Below are positions 35,372-47,460 of a DNA stretch of 64,000 nt, in pieces. Below the pieces are notes generated by a model. The model saw nothing but the letters and a program-made list of their open reading frames with translations, had not been told where the DNA came from and made no database searches. The stretch is from Anisus vortex (Eukaryota > Mollusca > Gastropoda > Planorbidae), in assembly GCA_949126835.1 (NCBI GenBank), contig OX421505.1:7820587-7884586 (forward strand), given 5' to 3'. The number at the start of each line of letters is the position of its first letter. The first letter of the stretch is position 1. A program made the translations under genes and the position numbers.

Positions 35372-36700
35372 CAGGGATCTGCAACCTTAGGCACGCGTTC
35401 CAAACTTGGCATGCAGGGCGATTTTCAATGGCACGCGAGAGACCTCCAAGATGTGTTTTTTTTATATTGATAATAAGACAACATTTTGCGGTTCTGAATG
35501 AGGAAAACTGACTGTGGAAGCCGATGTTTCTGAATGACATAGCGATACATTTAAGTGAGTTGCATTTACAAACAGAACATTTTTTGCCATCACTGTTGAA
35601 TCAAATGTGGAAATTTTTTTTCTATTAAAGGTAGATAATTAACCAGTTTTATTTTAGCTAATATTTCTAATATGTTCCTTTTTTTTTCTTTAAAAAAATG
35701 GCTTACAATTAACAAACTTTGACATGATCAAACTGTAAAAAGTATTTGAAAATTATATAAATATTAAAAGACTAAAGCATGTATAATATGTATATTTTCA
35801 AACATTACGTTAACTACCCAGATTGTATAATTACTACGTATCTATTCAGCTTAAAGACCAAGTGAAGAGCTTATTATCAAAATTGAGTTAACATTTGATT
35901 TTGATAGTAAATAGTGTATTCAGTATCTGAATGTTAAAAAAAAACATTTATACAAAATATCAAAGATACATTTTAAGTAATTAGTTCAATATTTGCACTT
36001 AAATGTGTGTGTTTTTCGGAAGATTACTCCAAATCTCGTAGCCATTTGAGATGTTTTTATTTCCGGCAATATAGGAAAGTGACGTAACATAAAGGATTCC
36101 GACTAGGAAAAATGAATATTGTCACGTGTTTTGAATCTATTGCCACATGTTTTGAATCTTTTCCCGGTTCTTATTTTTAACAAAATGGTTAAATATAGAT
36201 TTATAGCGTCTATTTTTATTTATTTATTTCCCTTGTGATACGTCACTGCCGTATGAGGCTATTCCAAATCTCGTTCCTTTGAGAAAAACCTCTTCACTTG
36301 GTCTTTAACTATAGTAGTGACATGTTATATAGCGATCACAATATAAATAGCATTTGCAAGTGTTAGATCATCATCTTCACTATAAAATGATTAGATAATT
36401 ATTACCATAAATATGAAAGTATAGTAATAAAATAATGTATTTAATATAAATGCAAATAAAAATGATGATAATCACAAACACGTTAATGTTGTATTAAATA
36501 GAAAAGCCTTAACGATTTTCTGTATAAATAATCTCCCATTGCTTTTGGCCTTGGTCTTGCTACAGTGTTAAAATAATTGTCCTATAAAAATAATTTTAAA
36601 TAAAGGATAATGGAGCAGTTTGACTTTTAGGCTGTTGGCACGCTGAATGATTTAGAAATCCTACTTTAGAACACTGTTAGCAAAAGGTAGCGGACCCGTG
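35372..36700. mobile_element. hAT non-autonomous element, middle of the nest
   Basis: It starts CAGGGATCTGCAACCTTAGG and ends AAAAGGTAGCGGACCCGTG. ATTTATAT flanks both ends (35364-35371 and 36701-36708), a clean 8-bp hAT duplication. It is the same family as 14764-14960 and 6084-8290. Confidence 0.85.
35855..36304. mobile_element. TTAA-flanked piggyBac-type MITE, copy 2
   Basis: It has the same 450-bp length and the same ends as the copy at 11139-11588, in reverse orientation. TTAA is at 35851-35854 and 36305-36308. It is the innermost level of the nest. The two copies differ by only a few bases, so movement was fairly recent. Confidence 0.9.
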
Positions 36701-37124
36701 ATTTATATTACATATGTTTGAAAAATCAGGAATTTTTTTAAAAGATCTGTGGACCATTTATTTTGTGAGTGTAATCATTTCAATCACAGCCTTAAATGTC
36801 TATTACAAAAATACTTTAATCAAGTACATAGTTCTTAGTTTAAATTATTGTGATTGTTCCTCCGCTTCAGTATTGATCTTGCAAATAATATTACAAAGAT
36901 GTGTAAAATGGGAAAAGTGACTCTCGCCTATGGTTGATGATTAATTTGGTTCTAAAGAACTCCTTGATAGAGAGCACACCGTTACCTAGCTAGGTACATC
37001 CTAAATAGTAAAGGTCATAGGTCAACCACATGATCGAAGCTTAAAAAAACAGTGATGCTAAAAAACGGTTCATTAAAGTGGTCAACAAGGGATAAGTTGT
37101 ATATAGGCCTATGATTTGATAGAT

Positions 37125-37245
37125 GGCATAACCCAAAACATCAGGGAATGGACAGGTATACAACTGCGCGACGCATTGAGAAAGGCCGAGAGACGGGAGG
37201 AATGGAGGAGGCTGGTGTACATGTCATCTGTGGCGCCCTAACTGT
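37125..37245 (+). pseudogene. LINE C-terminal fragment
   Basis: The frame reads MAQNIREWTGIQLRDALRKA followed by ERREEWRRLVYMSSVAP and a stop, the well-known last residues of an RTE/Rex-like LINE ORF. Nothing upstream is kept. Confidence 0.7.
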
Positions 37246-37389
37246 CCAACAGACTACAGGATATGTAGGATGTAAGTAGGTAGGATACACCCAAAAACTG
37301 CCGATAATTTATGGTTATAATATAATGGATGTGGCGTTTACCATATCTGATCAGTGTACCTATTATCTTATTCATTACATAAGCTCCTT

Positions 37390-37860
37390 CTTTAAAGAAG
37401 ATTATTGAAATTATTGCGTCCTACGCACGTCCATGGTTTGAGTCTAGTGCTGCATTTCTATTAGTGTTGAAAATGATAAGTTAGTGGTTTTCCTAGTTTG
37501 TTCAGGCAACAAATTCCATGCCCGGATGCCAATCGGGATGAAAAAGTAGGCTACTTGTGTGCGTTTGTTATCGTATATTCACATAAGGGATAAGGAAAGT
37601 GTTTTTGTCTTTATGTTTATCTGAGCATCGTAACAGATTGTTTTTGTGTTGTATTTCTAAATTAGAGTTTAATGCCTTATGTATTATTACTACTTTACTC
37701 TGTGCCCTTCTGTCCTCTAGTGTTTCTAGTTTTAGTGATTCAACTATTGGTGTTACTCTTGTCAGTTGTAAATATTCACCAGTAATGTATGTTGTGTAGT
37801 CAAATGTAAGGTTAGATCTGCAGTTGACACATAGGTCTACATTTTTTTGTAAAGACTCTT
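37390..37860 (-). pseudogene. LINE 3' fragment, same family as 51560-51990
   Basis: It parallels 51570-51830 base for base over several hundred positions (TTGCGTCCTACGC, TCGCATAAGGGATAAGGAAA-type strings). In the 51-kb copy the minus frame gives the YEYSFFPSGIQAYFGL tail of a LINE ORF. Confidence 0.6.
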
Positions 37861-38401
37861 CCTAAAATACATTTTGTTAAATGATAAAAAAAAATGTGTT
37901 TTAAAATTTCAATAGGCCTACATTTGTCTAAAATTCTGTTACCTTCAACAGGAAATCATTAAAGTGTAAAAGGATCGACTAATTAGCTTTGACTGCCATA
38001 CTAGTATGCAGCGATATAAAGTATGTAGGCCTGGGATACTAAGCTAACAGAGAGAACTGTAAGCCTGTAAGGTCTTATAGATGTAAGTGTCTCTGGTGAG
38101 AAATAATAAGAAAAAGAAATCCTAAATGCTATGGAAAATAATTAGGCCCTTTATTACAACTAGAGGCATTTGTGCATATTTAACAAAATGTTCAAGTACA
38201 CATACAAAGAAAACCAAAACTAAGTGCCACCAGCGCCACGTGATATTGGAGGTTTTGGGGCATCTCCTCTTAGTTTAATAGCAACAATTAAACAATAATT
38301 GCCCATTTAATTTTAAATTTTAATATTCATGGGCTCCTTAAACTCTCATGGGCCCCGGTACGGCGTACCGCCGTTTCCCCCCCCCCCTGTCGTGGGGCCT
38401 G

Positions 38402-38490
38402 TATGTGCCCTGTTGTGTTTACAGCGTGTTCTTGTGTAAATGTGTTTTATGTGCCCTGTTATATTTACAGAGTGTTCTTGTGTGAATTTG
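38402..38490. repeat. ~45-bp minisatellite, right half
   Basis: It continues the repeat interrupted at 35264: TATGTGCCCTGTTGTGTTTA, then GCGTGTTCTTGTGTAAATG. Confidence 0.75.
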
Positions 38491-38539
38491 AAATATATTT
38501 TTTCTATTATCAATACATGTATTGACTTTTATTGTAAAT

Positions 38540-39850
38540 TAAATTGAGCTATGGTTTATTCAATTGTTTATCGTTATGATTCCGATTCGGGTAAGGAATA
38601 TAATTATGACAGTTATGTGATTTAGAGGATACTAATAATTTAGATTTCGAAAGTGATTCAGATGGTGAGATTGATTTAGCCTGAGAAATCAGTGCTATTT
38701 CTAGCTCCAATGTACCTGCTCGCATTTATGACAAAACGGTTGAGAGGCGTAAAGGTAGCATTGCATCAAAACAGCTTATTCTGACTGGGACGTGTTAGGA
38801 ATGATTTTGTTGAACTAAAAACGAATAGCTGTCCTCATTCAAGAGTAGACAATTTGTTATTGTAGATGTTAACAAATTTTGAGGCTGTTGATTTTTCCTG
38901 ATACTCTAATGAAACACATTATGAACAAGTTGTGAATGAATGTCAAAAGAGAAAAATGTGTTGTGAATGGTGGATCCCACAGCATTTCTTGCTCTTCATG
39001 TAGCAATGGGCTTGTGCAGCAAATCATCAATAGATGGTTATTGGGCTACAGGACTTTGGCTCACATGCCATTTTACTTCAGTGATGGGGAGAAATAGATA
39101 CCAAATTATAAACTCGTGTCTTCATTTCAATGGATAAGATCCGCTCTTCAAACTGCGATCGTCATGGGACAATAAGCCTCCACTATACCGACAAGTTCAT
39201 GGACCTGGACAAGCTCTTTCAATTTATGAGTCTATGGTGACAGGACGTTGTTTGCTCAAACAGTGCATCCCATCTATGACAACTAAATGGGGCGTAAAGG
39301 CATTCATGTTCTCTGATTCCAAGTTATTCTACTATTGTGGTTTATAATTTACACAGGGAAAAAGACTTTCATTGGAAGAAGGCAATAATTTGATCTGATT
39401 TGCAGATAATAGTGAAAAGGCCACATCATCTACACAGACAATTACATCATCAGATTTATGCTAGATCAAATGTGAAAAAGCTAGGCACAAAATTCTTGAA
39501 AATTCAAAGTCTTATCCAAAAGAACTCAAAGGAAAAAAAAAGGTTAACAAGTGATCCTCCTATCTTTGCTGAATCGAATTACTTGATGTCACAACGTTTC
39601 AAGATCGCAAGCGTCTCAGTATTACATGTTTCTATCAACTGTGGGAGGCAATACAACTACAGCAAAGCGTGTTCAAGACAGAAAACTACCAGAGGGTTAC
39701 AGAGAAATAATTAAAAAAACTACCAGAATTACAATGATCACAAGGGTGGTGTTGATCAGTTTGACCAAATGAAGGTTAGCTATTGCTATCCTCACAAATC
39801 AATCAGGTCGTTCCACTCAATCTTTCATTATACACAGAAATAATTTTGAT
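38540..39850 (+). pseudogene. piggyBac-derived transposase pseudogene
   Basis: In pieces it reads the whole family core: an Asp/Ser-rich N-terminal part (about 38600), ALHVAMGLCSKSSIDGYW (about 38995), NRYQIINSCLHFNG (about 39090), DNKPPLYRQVHGPGQALSIY followed by ESMVTGRCLLKQCIPS (39168-39275), TKWGVKAFMFSDSK, and far downstream YNDHKGGVDQFDQMKVSYCY (39729-39788). The Asp of VDESM is replaced (here Y-E-S-M), and at least six in-frame stops occur. It is not the same family as the element at 32.5 kb. The flanking ends were not identified. Confidence 0.75.
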
Positions 39851-40439
39851 AAATAAATGGACTTATTGGTTATAGATAAACAAGGACGCTTCCATGACAG
39901 CTAAAAAAAATTTAGCGAACTGATACTTGAATCCCTTATTCAGAACCAAGTAACTAGGCCGTGACGAAAGAGCACTGCTACTTCCCCGACCCTTAACATT
40001 GATGAGAGTCTAACCGCACGTTTATTTCCCAATATATAAAGTCAAAACTTACAAACCAAACTGTCTTGTTTGTAAATCCTGCAATAAAAAAATTCAAACA
40101 ATATGTGCCTTTATATTTGCAACGTCCATCTCTGCATTGTGCCAGGTTGTTTTTATCTGTATCATACGTCAGTGAATTATATCATTGATGGACGCTACAG
40201 CAGTAAATGAGTATAATGTATTGTTTAAAAAATTTATAGTTCTGCACAATTGTCTCTATTTGTATTTTGATTGTATATTGATTCTATTATTTGTTTTCGA
40301 AGCAAAAAATTAATCTTTTGTAGGTGTTGTAATTAAATTGTATAAATGTATAATGTTTAGCTTTTCTTTGATATATAATCTAGGTTAAGTTACACACTAA
40401 ATTTGTCAATAAAAAGTTTTCATTTGAAATAAACCCTCA

Positions 40440-41400
40440 AGGACCAGTTCTTTCTTTTATAGGTTTATTACCATATTGCTTAAAAACTGCACGAGAAAAA
40501 TAATGCCTAAAAAATATTAGATTTTGACTAAAAATGTCACAAACTCAAGATGGCTGCTTAGGTCACGTGGCGCTAATTTGCATGAGAATTCAATTTTCCA
40601 ATGTGTTCTTATATTCTACATATATGGTAAGATTTCATTACTCAGTAGTGACTAATTACATATTTATATATGTTTAAAATAGTCTAACCAGTTTTGGTCA
40701 AGTGACAGAAAATTGAAAAAAATCGTTTCACAATTCATTGGCAAAACAAGGGGCAAAATGAAATAAAAAATATTTTCGTATTGTCGAATTTCGTTTTTAG
40801 ATTTAGCTTTATCTACTGGCTATGTTTCTATGTTGTAGCAGTGCACTCATATTTGTCGATGGTTCTCAAAGAAGAAAAACAAGTGGACAAAAGTACATAT
40901 TTTTCTATAAATCTCACAATTTCAAGATGGCCGCCATGGTCACGTGATATCAATTTGCATGAAAACGTTATATTTTAGTATGGTATTTTGTTTTACATAT
41001 ATGGTAGAGATTTCACAAGGCGATATTGAACTGTTACCGATTTGTACATATTCAAAGATACTAACCAGTTTTGGTAACCTAGCTGAAAATTGAGCAAAAT
41101 CGTTTCAAAATTCATGGGCAAAGCAAGGGGCGAATAGGAATAAAAACAACTTTTTTATTGTTGAATTTGTTTTTTTTTACTTAGTGTGGTCTACTAGCTA
41201 TGTTTTTATACTGTAATAGTGCACTCATATTTGCCGATGGTTCTCAAAGAAGAAAAAAAGTGGACACAAGTACATATCTTTCTATAAATCTCACAATAAC
41301 AAGATGGCCGCAATGGTCACGTGACACTAATTTGCATGAAAACTTTTTTTTTTAGTATGGTATTATGTTTTACATATATGGTAAAGATTGTATGCTTCCA
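40440..41400. repeat. 377-bp tandem repeat, about 2.5 copies
   Basis: CAAGATGGC occurs at 40546, 40923 and 41300, exactly 377 bp apart. Each time a GTCACGTG E-box and an ATTTGCATG octamer follow within about 45 bases. Units also share TTCTCAAAGAAGAAAAA and TTTACATATATGGTA. Confidence 0.85.
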
Positions 41401-41411
41401 CATAAGTCCAT

Positions 41412-41872
41412 TAATTTTTTATTTCATTTTATTCAGAATAATTCCACAAGCAGAGTAACAGATGCAGCTGTATATACATGTATTTTATTTCATTTTATTC
41501 AGAATAATTCCACAAGCAGAGTAACAGATGCAGCTGTATATACATGTATTTTATTTCATTTTATTCAGAATAATTCCACAAGCAGAGTAACAGATGCAGC
41601 TGTATATACATGTATTTTATTTCATTTTATTCAGAATAATTCCACAAGCAGAGTAACCGATGCAGCTGTAGCCTATATACATGTATTTTATTTCATTTTA
41701 TTCAGAATAATTCCACAAGCAGAGTAACCGATGCAGCTGTATATACATGTATTTTATTTCATTTTATTCAGAATAATTCCACAAGCAGAGTAACAGATGC
41801 AGCTGTATATACATGTATTTTATTTCATTTTATTCAGAATAATTCCACAAGCAGAGTAACAGATGCAGCTCT
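41412..41872. repeat. 66-bp tandem array, seven copies
   Basis: The unit begins TATTTTATTTCATTTTATTC and ends GCTGTATATACATG. Copies start 66 bp apart (marker ATTCAG at 41431, 41497, 41563, 41629, 41700, 41766, 41832), one having a 5-bp insertion. Because 66 is a multiple of three, a spurious open frame runs through it. Confidence 0.95.
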
Positions 41873-42301
41873 GGCGTTGCTGTCTAAATTTTGAAAGTTA
41901 AAATAGATATTCTGCTGATGACCATAAGTCAACATCAGTTTCGGCCGAAACCGAAACTATGTTGAAAGAGGTCATAGAGCTGCGTTTTGAGTTATTAAGA
42001 CATCTATTCAAGATTGATTTTAAATTAATCGATATTTAAAAGGCAAAAGTTACAGAGTTTGATCAACTGGGTGGAAGATAAAACGCGTAACAGTTAAAAT
42101 GAAGTTTTATTGAAATTTCGAGCATCGACTCTGAACAATTCTATTTTAACAATGTAATAAATTAAACATTTCTTCAATTAGTTTACTTCAATTACCTGGA
42201 ATCCAAAATTTACTGTGATCCTTTCTTTCCAAAACACTTCCGTCATGCCACACCCAGTGATGCTGTGATTTGAGAGCATCCAAACCAACCCAATAATATC
42301 T

Positions 42302-44960
42302 CCCGTCGGCATCCGTCCGTCTCCAAGAGACGATGGTGTAGCTTCACGGCAAAGGTGACCAGCTGTACCGCCGAGAATGGCTGTGGAGGCCAACTTGGGA
42401 GTGACAATCCCTGCCGCACTTCAGGCATTTGAAGGTGGATGGCTGTTGTAATAGAACCTTCCGCCTCGCTCTTTTCTGGATGGCAGCCTCCTTGCGCCCA
42501 GTTTCTGCGCGGGATGTGCCAAGCCTGACTGCGAGCCTCCAGGTTGGTCGGTCAGAAGCTTGGCATTCCCATGTGTCAAGGTCAATTGAGCTCTCGTTCA
42601 GGTCCCTTTTGCAAAGGTCCTTGAAGCGCAGTTTTGGGCGCCCTATCTTCCGGTGGCCTTCGACCAGTTCTCCATAGAGGAGGTCTTTAGGAATGCGACC
42701 TGCATTCATCCTTTTCACATGGCCGAGCCACCTGAGGCGTTTCTCACTGAGCACAGCGTGAAGGCTGCTCATGTTGGCTCTCTCCAGCACCTCTGTGTTG
42801 GAGACCCTATCCTGCCACTTGATCTGCAGTATGTTCCGTAGGCACCTCATATGGAAGCTGTTGAGTTTCTTCTCGTGCCTCGCGTAGGTGGTCCATGACT
42901 CACAGCCATACAGGAGAGTACTGAGTACGCAGGCGTGGTAGACGCGCAGTCTGGTCCTCTCGGTGAGGCTGGAGTTGTCCCACACTCGCTGTTTTAGTTG
43001 GGCAATGACTGTGGCTGCCCTGGCGATCCTGCTGTTGATCTCCAAGTCGATGGACTGTGAACTCGAGATAATGGACCCGAGGTAGGTGAAGTTCTCGACA
43101 ACCTCCAAGGTGTGTCCATCGATGACAATGTTTGGAGGGGTCTCCGTGCCCTGAGCCATGACGTTTGTCTTTTTCAGGCTTACAGTGAGGCCGAACTCCT
43201 TGCATGCATGGGAGAAGCAAGTGACGAGCTGCTGGAGTCCGTCTTCGGTGTGTGATGTCAAGGCTGCATCATCATCGAAGAGCATCTCGCGAATGAGGAC
43301 CTTTGTGACTTTGGTCTTGGCACGAAGGCGCGCTTTGTTGTAGAGCTTGCCATCAGACCTGGTGTGAATAAAAACACCCTCGCTGCAGTCCTTGAAGGCG
43401 TGTTGGAGGAGCATGGAGAAAAAGATGCCGAAGAGTGTAGGCGCGAGTACGCAACCCTGCTTTACTCCGCTGCTGACTGGGAATTCCTTGGAGGTTGCGC
43501 CATTGTAGCAGACAGTGCTGTGCATGTTGTCGTGGAAGGACCTGACCACCGCAAGCAGGTGTGGGGGACATCCGATCTTCTACAGCAAGCTGAATAGTCC
43601 GCCTCGGCTGACCAGATCAAATGCCTTTGTGAGGTCGATGAATGCTATATAGAGTGGCATCTGCTGTTCCTGACACTTCTCCTGGAGCTGGCGTAGTGAG
43701 AAGATCATGTCAACCGTTGATCGACCAGCCCTGAAGCCACACTGTGACTCTGGGTAGATGCGTGAAGCGAGGGTCTGCAGGCGGTTAAGGATGACGCGGG
43801 CGTACGCTTTACCAACGATACTGAGGAGGGAGTTGCCCCGATAGTTGTTACAGTCGCTCCTGTCACATTTGTTTTTGTACAAAGTGACGATGTTAGCGTC
43901 TCTCATATCTTGTGGAATGTAACCCTGTTCCCAGCAAAGGCATAAGAGGTCGTGAAGTTGCTGTAACAGGGCTGGTTTCCCGCACTTTAGTACTTCTGGT
44001 GGGATTCCGTCGCTCCCAGGTGCTTTACCACAGGCGAGACGGTCGATGGCCTTGCTGAGCTCATCCAAAGTGGGTGGAAAGTCAAGCTCCTCCATGACCG
44101 GCAGGTCTGATATCGCTCTGAGAGCGGAGTCTGTTACAGTGTTCTGCGTTGCGTACAGTTCACGGTAATGCTCTACCCGCCTCTGCATCTGCCTTTCGGG
44201 ATCGGTGATAACCTCGCCTGTTTTGGACTTGAGGGGGGCTGTCTTAGAGGGGGTTGGACCTATTGCCTTCTTGATGCACTCGTACATCCCTCTTGCTTTG
44301 CCTGTTTCGGCAGCTGTCTGAATGCTGTCACAGATATTCAGCCAGTAGGTATTGGCACAATGACGGGCAGTCTGCTGGGCTTTGCTCCTGGCAGCCCGTA
44401 GAGCTTGTAGTGTACTGGGGCAAGGCTTAGCCTTGTAGGCCAAAAGGGCTTTCCTCTTAGCCTCTGTCACGGGTTCCATTTCCTCCCAATGGGCCTCGTA
44501 CCAGTCAGCATTCTTCCGCTCTTTCTTCCCGTAAACAGTAATGGCTGCTTTGTACATGGCGTCGCGGAGGCGTGGCCACTTGGAGTTGATGGTGTCATCA
44601 GCTGTTTCCACTTTGAGGGCACCGTCGAGTATGCTAATGAGCTGTTGGGTTTTCTCGGGGTTTCTGACACAGCTGGTTTTGATGCGTGGGCGGCCCTTCT
44701 TCTTTGAGTGGTGCAACTTCTTCGTCGTTAGGCGCACCTTGCTCGCCACGAGGGCGTGGTCCGTGTCGCAGTCTGCACTATGGTAACTACGTGTGAGGAG
44801 GACGCTGCCAATGTCCGCTCTTCTAGTTAGGACAAGATCAAGTTGATGCCAGTGGCGAGAGCGAGGGTGTCTCCACGACACCTGGTGTATTTCTTTGCAC
44901 TTGAAGAAGGTGTTGGTCACGTACAGACCGTGATGGCACGAGAGCTCAAGCAGTCTGGAA
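42302..44960 (-). mobile_element. non-LTR retrotransposon with 10-bp TSD
   Basis: AATAATATCT is present at 42292-42301 and 44961-44970. The 3' end (at 42302 on the minus strand) has no poly(A) and carries a small hairpin (GTCTCCAAGAGAC) close to the terminus. The 5' end stops inside the endonuclease domain, the usual sign of incomplete reverse transcription. GC content is far above that of its surroundings. Confidence 0.95.
42344..44930 (-). pseudogene. LINE ORF2: endonuclease tail, RT, zinc finger; one stop
   Basis: The frame starts in the C-terminal part of an apurinic-type endonuclease (HQLDLVLTRRADIGSVLLTR, then DTDHALV). An RT domain follows: GKAPGSDGIPPEVLK, NNYRGNSLLSIVGKAYARVI, QCGFRAGRSTVDMIF, AFIDLTKAFDLVSRGGLFSL, SSGVKQGCVLAPTLFGIFFS and the catalytic box LFDDDAAL. 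After the thumb (YGCESWTTYARHEKKLNSFH) come GRPKLRFKDLCKRDL and a C-terminal finger CLKCGRDCHSQVGLHSHSRR. A single in-frame TAG (43580-43582) breaks an otherwise open 860-codon frame. The box reads FDDD where family members have FADD, a second probable lesion. The clade is not certain. It made the cDNA copy during target-primed integration and is now inactive and 5'-truncated. Confidence 0.9.
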
Positions 44961-45496
44961 AATAATATCTATCTCTATGTATAAAACGTATTTTCATGAT
45001 TTTAAATAATTCAGCAGTGTTGAAAACAGCCAGTCTCGATCCCATTTCTGCGTAAAGACAAAGACTATAATAAGATGGACCGCTTGCTCGTTTTTTAGAT
45101 CTTAGGGGTTGTTTTTTCATGCGCAGCCAATAACGTTGTCCTAAATGACTCCTAAACTTGTCTTAAGACTTCTGTTGTATACTCTTTCCATTTTAATCGT
45201 AATTGTCCATTGAGAAAATCATAGCAAATTGCTAAACCGGAAGTGCAAGTGAACAGGGTGCCATCGGAAATTCCAAAATATAGTGTTTCAAGTTATCAAA
45301 TAGCAAAAATAGGAAAGCAAGCGGTCCATCTTGTTATAGTCTTTGGTAAAGAAAAAACAGATAAAAGAATAACATTTCCCTTAAATTTGTTCATTGTTAT
45401 CTTTAAAAAGAGCTTTAGTTAGTTATTCATTATAAATATTTAGAGAAAACTAAAATATATATTTGTCTACACAAAAAATAATTATAAAAAAAAAGC

Positions 45497-45725
45497 ATCC
45501 CTTCGGACCAATTTGATACATACGGCCGAGAAGAAGTGTTCACAAGTTTCTATGGCCTCAGCATTCTGGGAGATTGTGTGACCAGCACAATTCCCAGCCG
45601 CTTTAACTTTGTCCTGACTAATATCAGGTACCCATCAGAGCTCGGTATATTCAGGGACACCCCCCAGGAACAAACCCTAAAGTACGCCAGTCGAACGCGC
45701 AGCAGCTCGGCCACACCGCCCCCAA
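45497..45725 (-). repeat. tRNA-derived SINE
   Basis: It occupies the same site, orientation and offset as the SINE at 11780-11935 in the paralogous lectin intron, and retains CCCATCAGAGCTCGG. The tRNA-like head is mostly missing. Confidence 0.75.
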
Positions 45726-46865
45726 ATAATATCTATAAAATAAGATCTAAATATAAATAGATAGCGTTGAATAATTTCTAAAAGATATTCTAAAATAAAT
45801 TAAATAATTGGTAGTATCTGCTTTCTTAAATAGTCTAAATATATTTGACATACCGCACTACATAGGCCGCCATCTAGTCAATTTGCAAATGAAAGACTAA
45901 GCTACGCTATGCTAATAACTTTAATTACTATACATTCAACAATAAATACCAAGGAAATAACAACAACATATATATAATTTTAGATTACAGTTCAACTTAT
46001 ATACAGTTTTAGGAAAGCTCTTTTTGATTGATGACTTTACATTGTTTCATTTGTATAGGTTGCTACAGGTTGTTGTCTAGGATTGTTGATTCTAAGCCTT
46101 CATACAAATGATATGAAGAATATACAATTGAAGAAACTTGTTTATCAAAGAAGACAATATTTAATCATAAAATAACAGAAATAAACAGAAAAAAAAGATG
46201 ATGAAATAATAATACGTCTACTTCTCTCTCAATTTGTCAACACACTCCTCTGTCTAATACACACGAAAACAGTCTAGCATAATATATCATCATAACTTCC
46301 GACCAATGGGAATGCCAACGCACAATATGACCAAGTGACCTCAGTCCACGCAGACACAAACAACTTCAATGGACCAGTCATCATGATCCAAGTTTTACTT
46401 TGACGTAACAAGGTATAATTGAGATCATTTATATTTTGAAATGTTTGCTACCGAGAGTCATAAAGAATCCTATGTGTTTATATAAAATCGAGATATTTGG
46501 GTCCATATAGGCTAAATACACAGATTATTATTAGACTTGTTCTAGTAGGCCTATGTGAGTCTGATTTCTATTAAGTTTATTTTAATTTACGTTATTGTAA
46601 GACTTAGATCCTCTAATTGACAAGTCTTAATTAGGTGTGACCTTTTGAACAGGGGTGATCGTGAACTTCCGGTGAAATTTACCGCCATTTTCGTTAAAAA
46701 AAAAACAAGCTTTTGATGCTGTATTACAATTGATTTCAACATCGACAGCAAGTTCTGGTCTTTTAGAAATATACAACGGCTACAAGATTAGTTATGAGGA
46801 ATCCGTTTTTAACATCAAAAGTGAGTAGGCGATAATTAATACCCATAGTGTTAGTCGCGTTTGAT
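45726..46865. other. no gene seen
   Basis: AT-rich sequence without recognisable domains. A YY1-like ACCGCCATTTTCG lies at 46681. Confidence 0.4.
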
Positions 46866-47215
46866 TAAATTTAACTTTTGTTTATAAAATAAGTTAGTCA
46901 AGAGTTGCGTCCTTTGTAATTAAAAAAACACAATGCGGAAATTCATTAAAAAAAACAACAAGAAAATTCTTTTGCATCAAGCAATTAGTTTGGGATTATA
47001 AATAGGTGATTCTTCAAATCTGACATTCACAATCTATTGTTTTCTTTTGGCGCCATCTTTTTGGAAATGAAATAAAATTTAATTCTCTACATATTTTCGT
47101 AGCCTACAACCAGTAACATAGCACACATGGCAGACATATTTTTTTTTTATAATGTGATCGAATTCGACCGGGAATGTTATTTTTTGAGAACTTTTATGCA
47201 TGCATACACGTTAGG
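46866..47215. repeat. intronic block paralogous to 13975-14310
   Basis: This is the last recognisable part of the second lectin block. Similarity stops before the place where the first lectin exon would be expected. Confidence 0.7.
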
Positions 47216-47460
47216 ACTTGTCAATGGCGTTTGATTTCCTGCATTTCATTATATTTATGTCATTCATTTTACATAATATTAGGTTAAATAGACTTTTTTA
47301 AAAGTCACGATTATAAGTATATATTTATCAGTGATAACGGCTATTACTTCACAGCTAACACGCGTAAGTTTAAAGTTCTGGTATATTTACATATTTTAAT
47401 CTTATTTAAATGGGTCAGCGTATTAACTTCAATTGTGTTTTAAAGATTCTCTTAGAAGGC

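Larger units (their letters stand above)
35265..38401. mobile_element. hAT-type element, 3137 bp, outermost of a nest
   Basis: The ends CAGGGCCC and GGGGCCTG form a short imperfect inverted repeat. TATGTGCC flanks both ends (35257-35264 and 38402-38409), an 8-bp duplication, although the host minisatellite contains that string naturally. No transposase is visible. The inside carries another hAT element and two LINE fragments. Confidence 0.65.
42196..45047 (-). pseudogene. C-type lectin exon 2 paralogue, split by a LINE
   Basis: The exon is in two parts on the minus strand: 45047 down to 44961 (EMGSRLAVFNTAELFKIMKI, then RFIHRDRYY) and 42301 down to 42196 (YYWVGLDALKSQHHWVWHDG, then SVLERKDHSKFWIPG). 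The acceptor (TTTACGCAG) and donor (CCAG|GTAATT) are the same as in the gene at 9765-14649. The two parts are separated by a 2.66-kb LINE flanked by a 10-bp duplication. Exons equivalent to the first and third of the intact gene were not found around it. It would have encoded the WIGL-bearing centre of a C-type lectin domain. Apart from the insertion the exon itself has no stop, so inactivation may be recent. Confidence 0.85.

Noticed and set aside
41365..41727. 120-codon frame with 22-residue repeats
   Set aside because: It is the 66-bp tandem array read in frame. A 5-bp insertion in one unit breaks the frame, and the ancestral segment at 10.2 kb is intronic.
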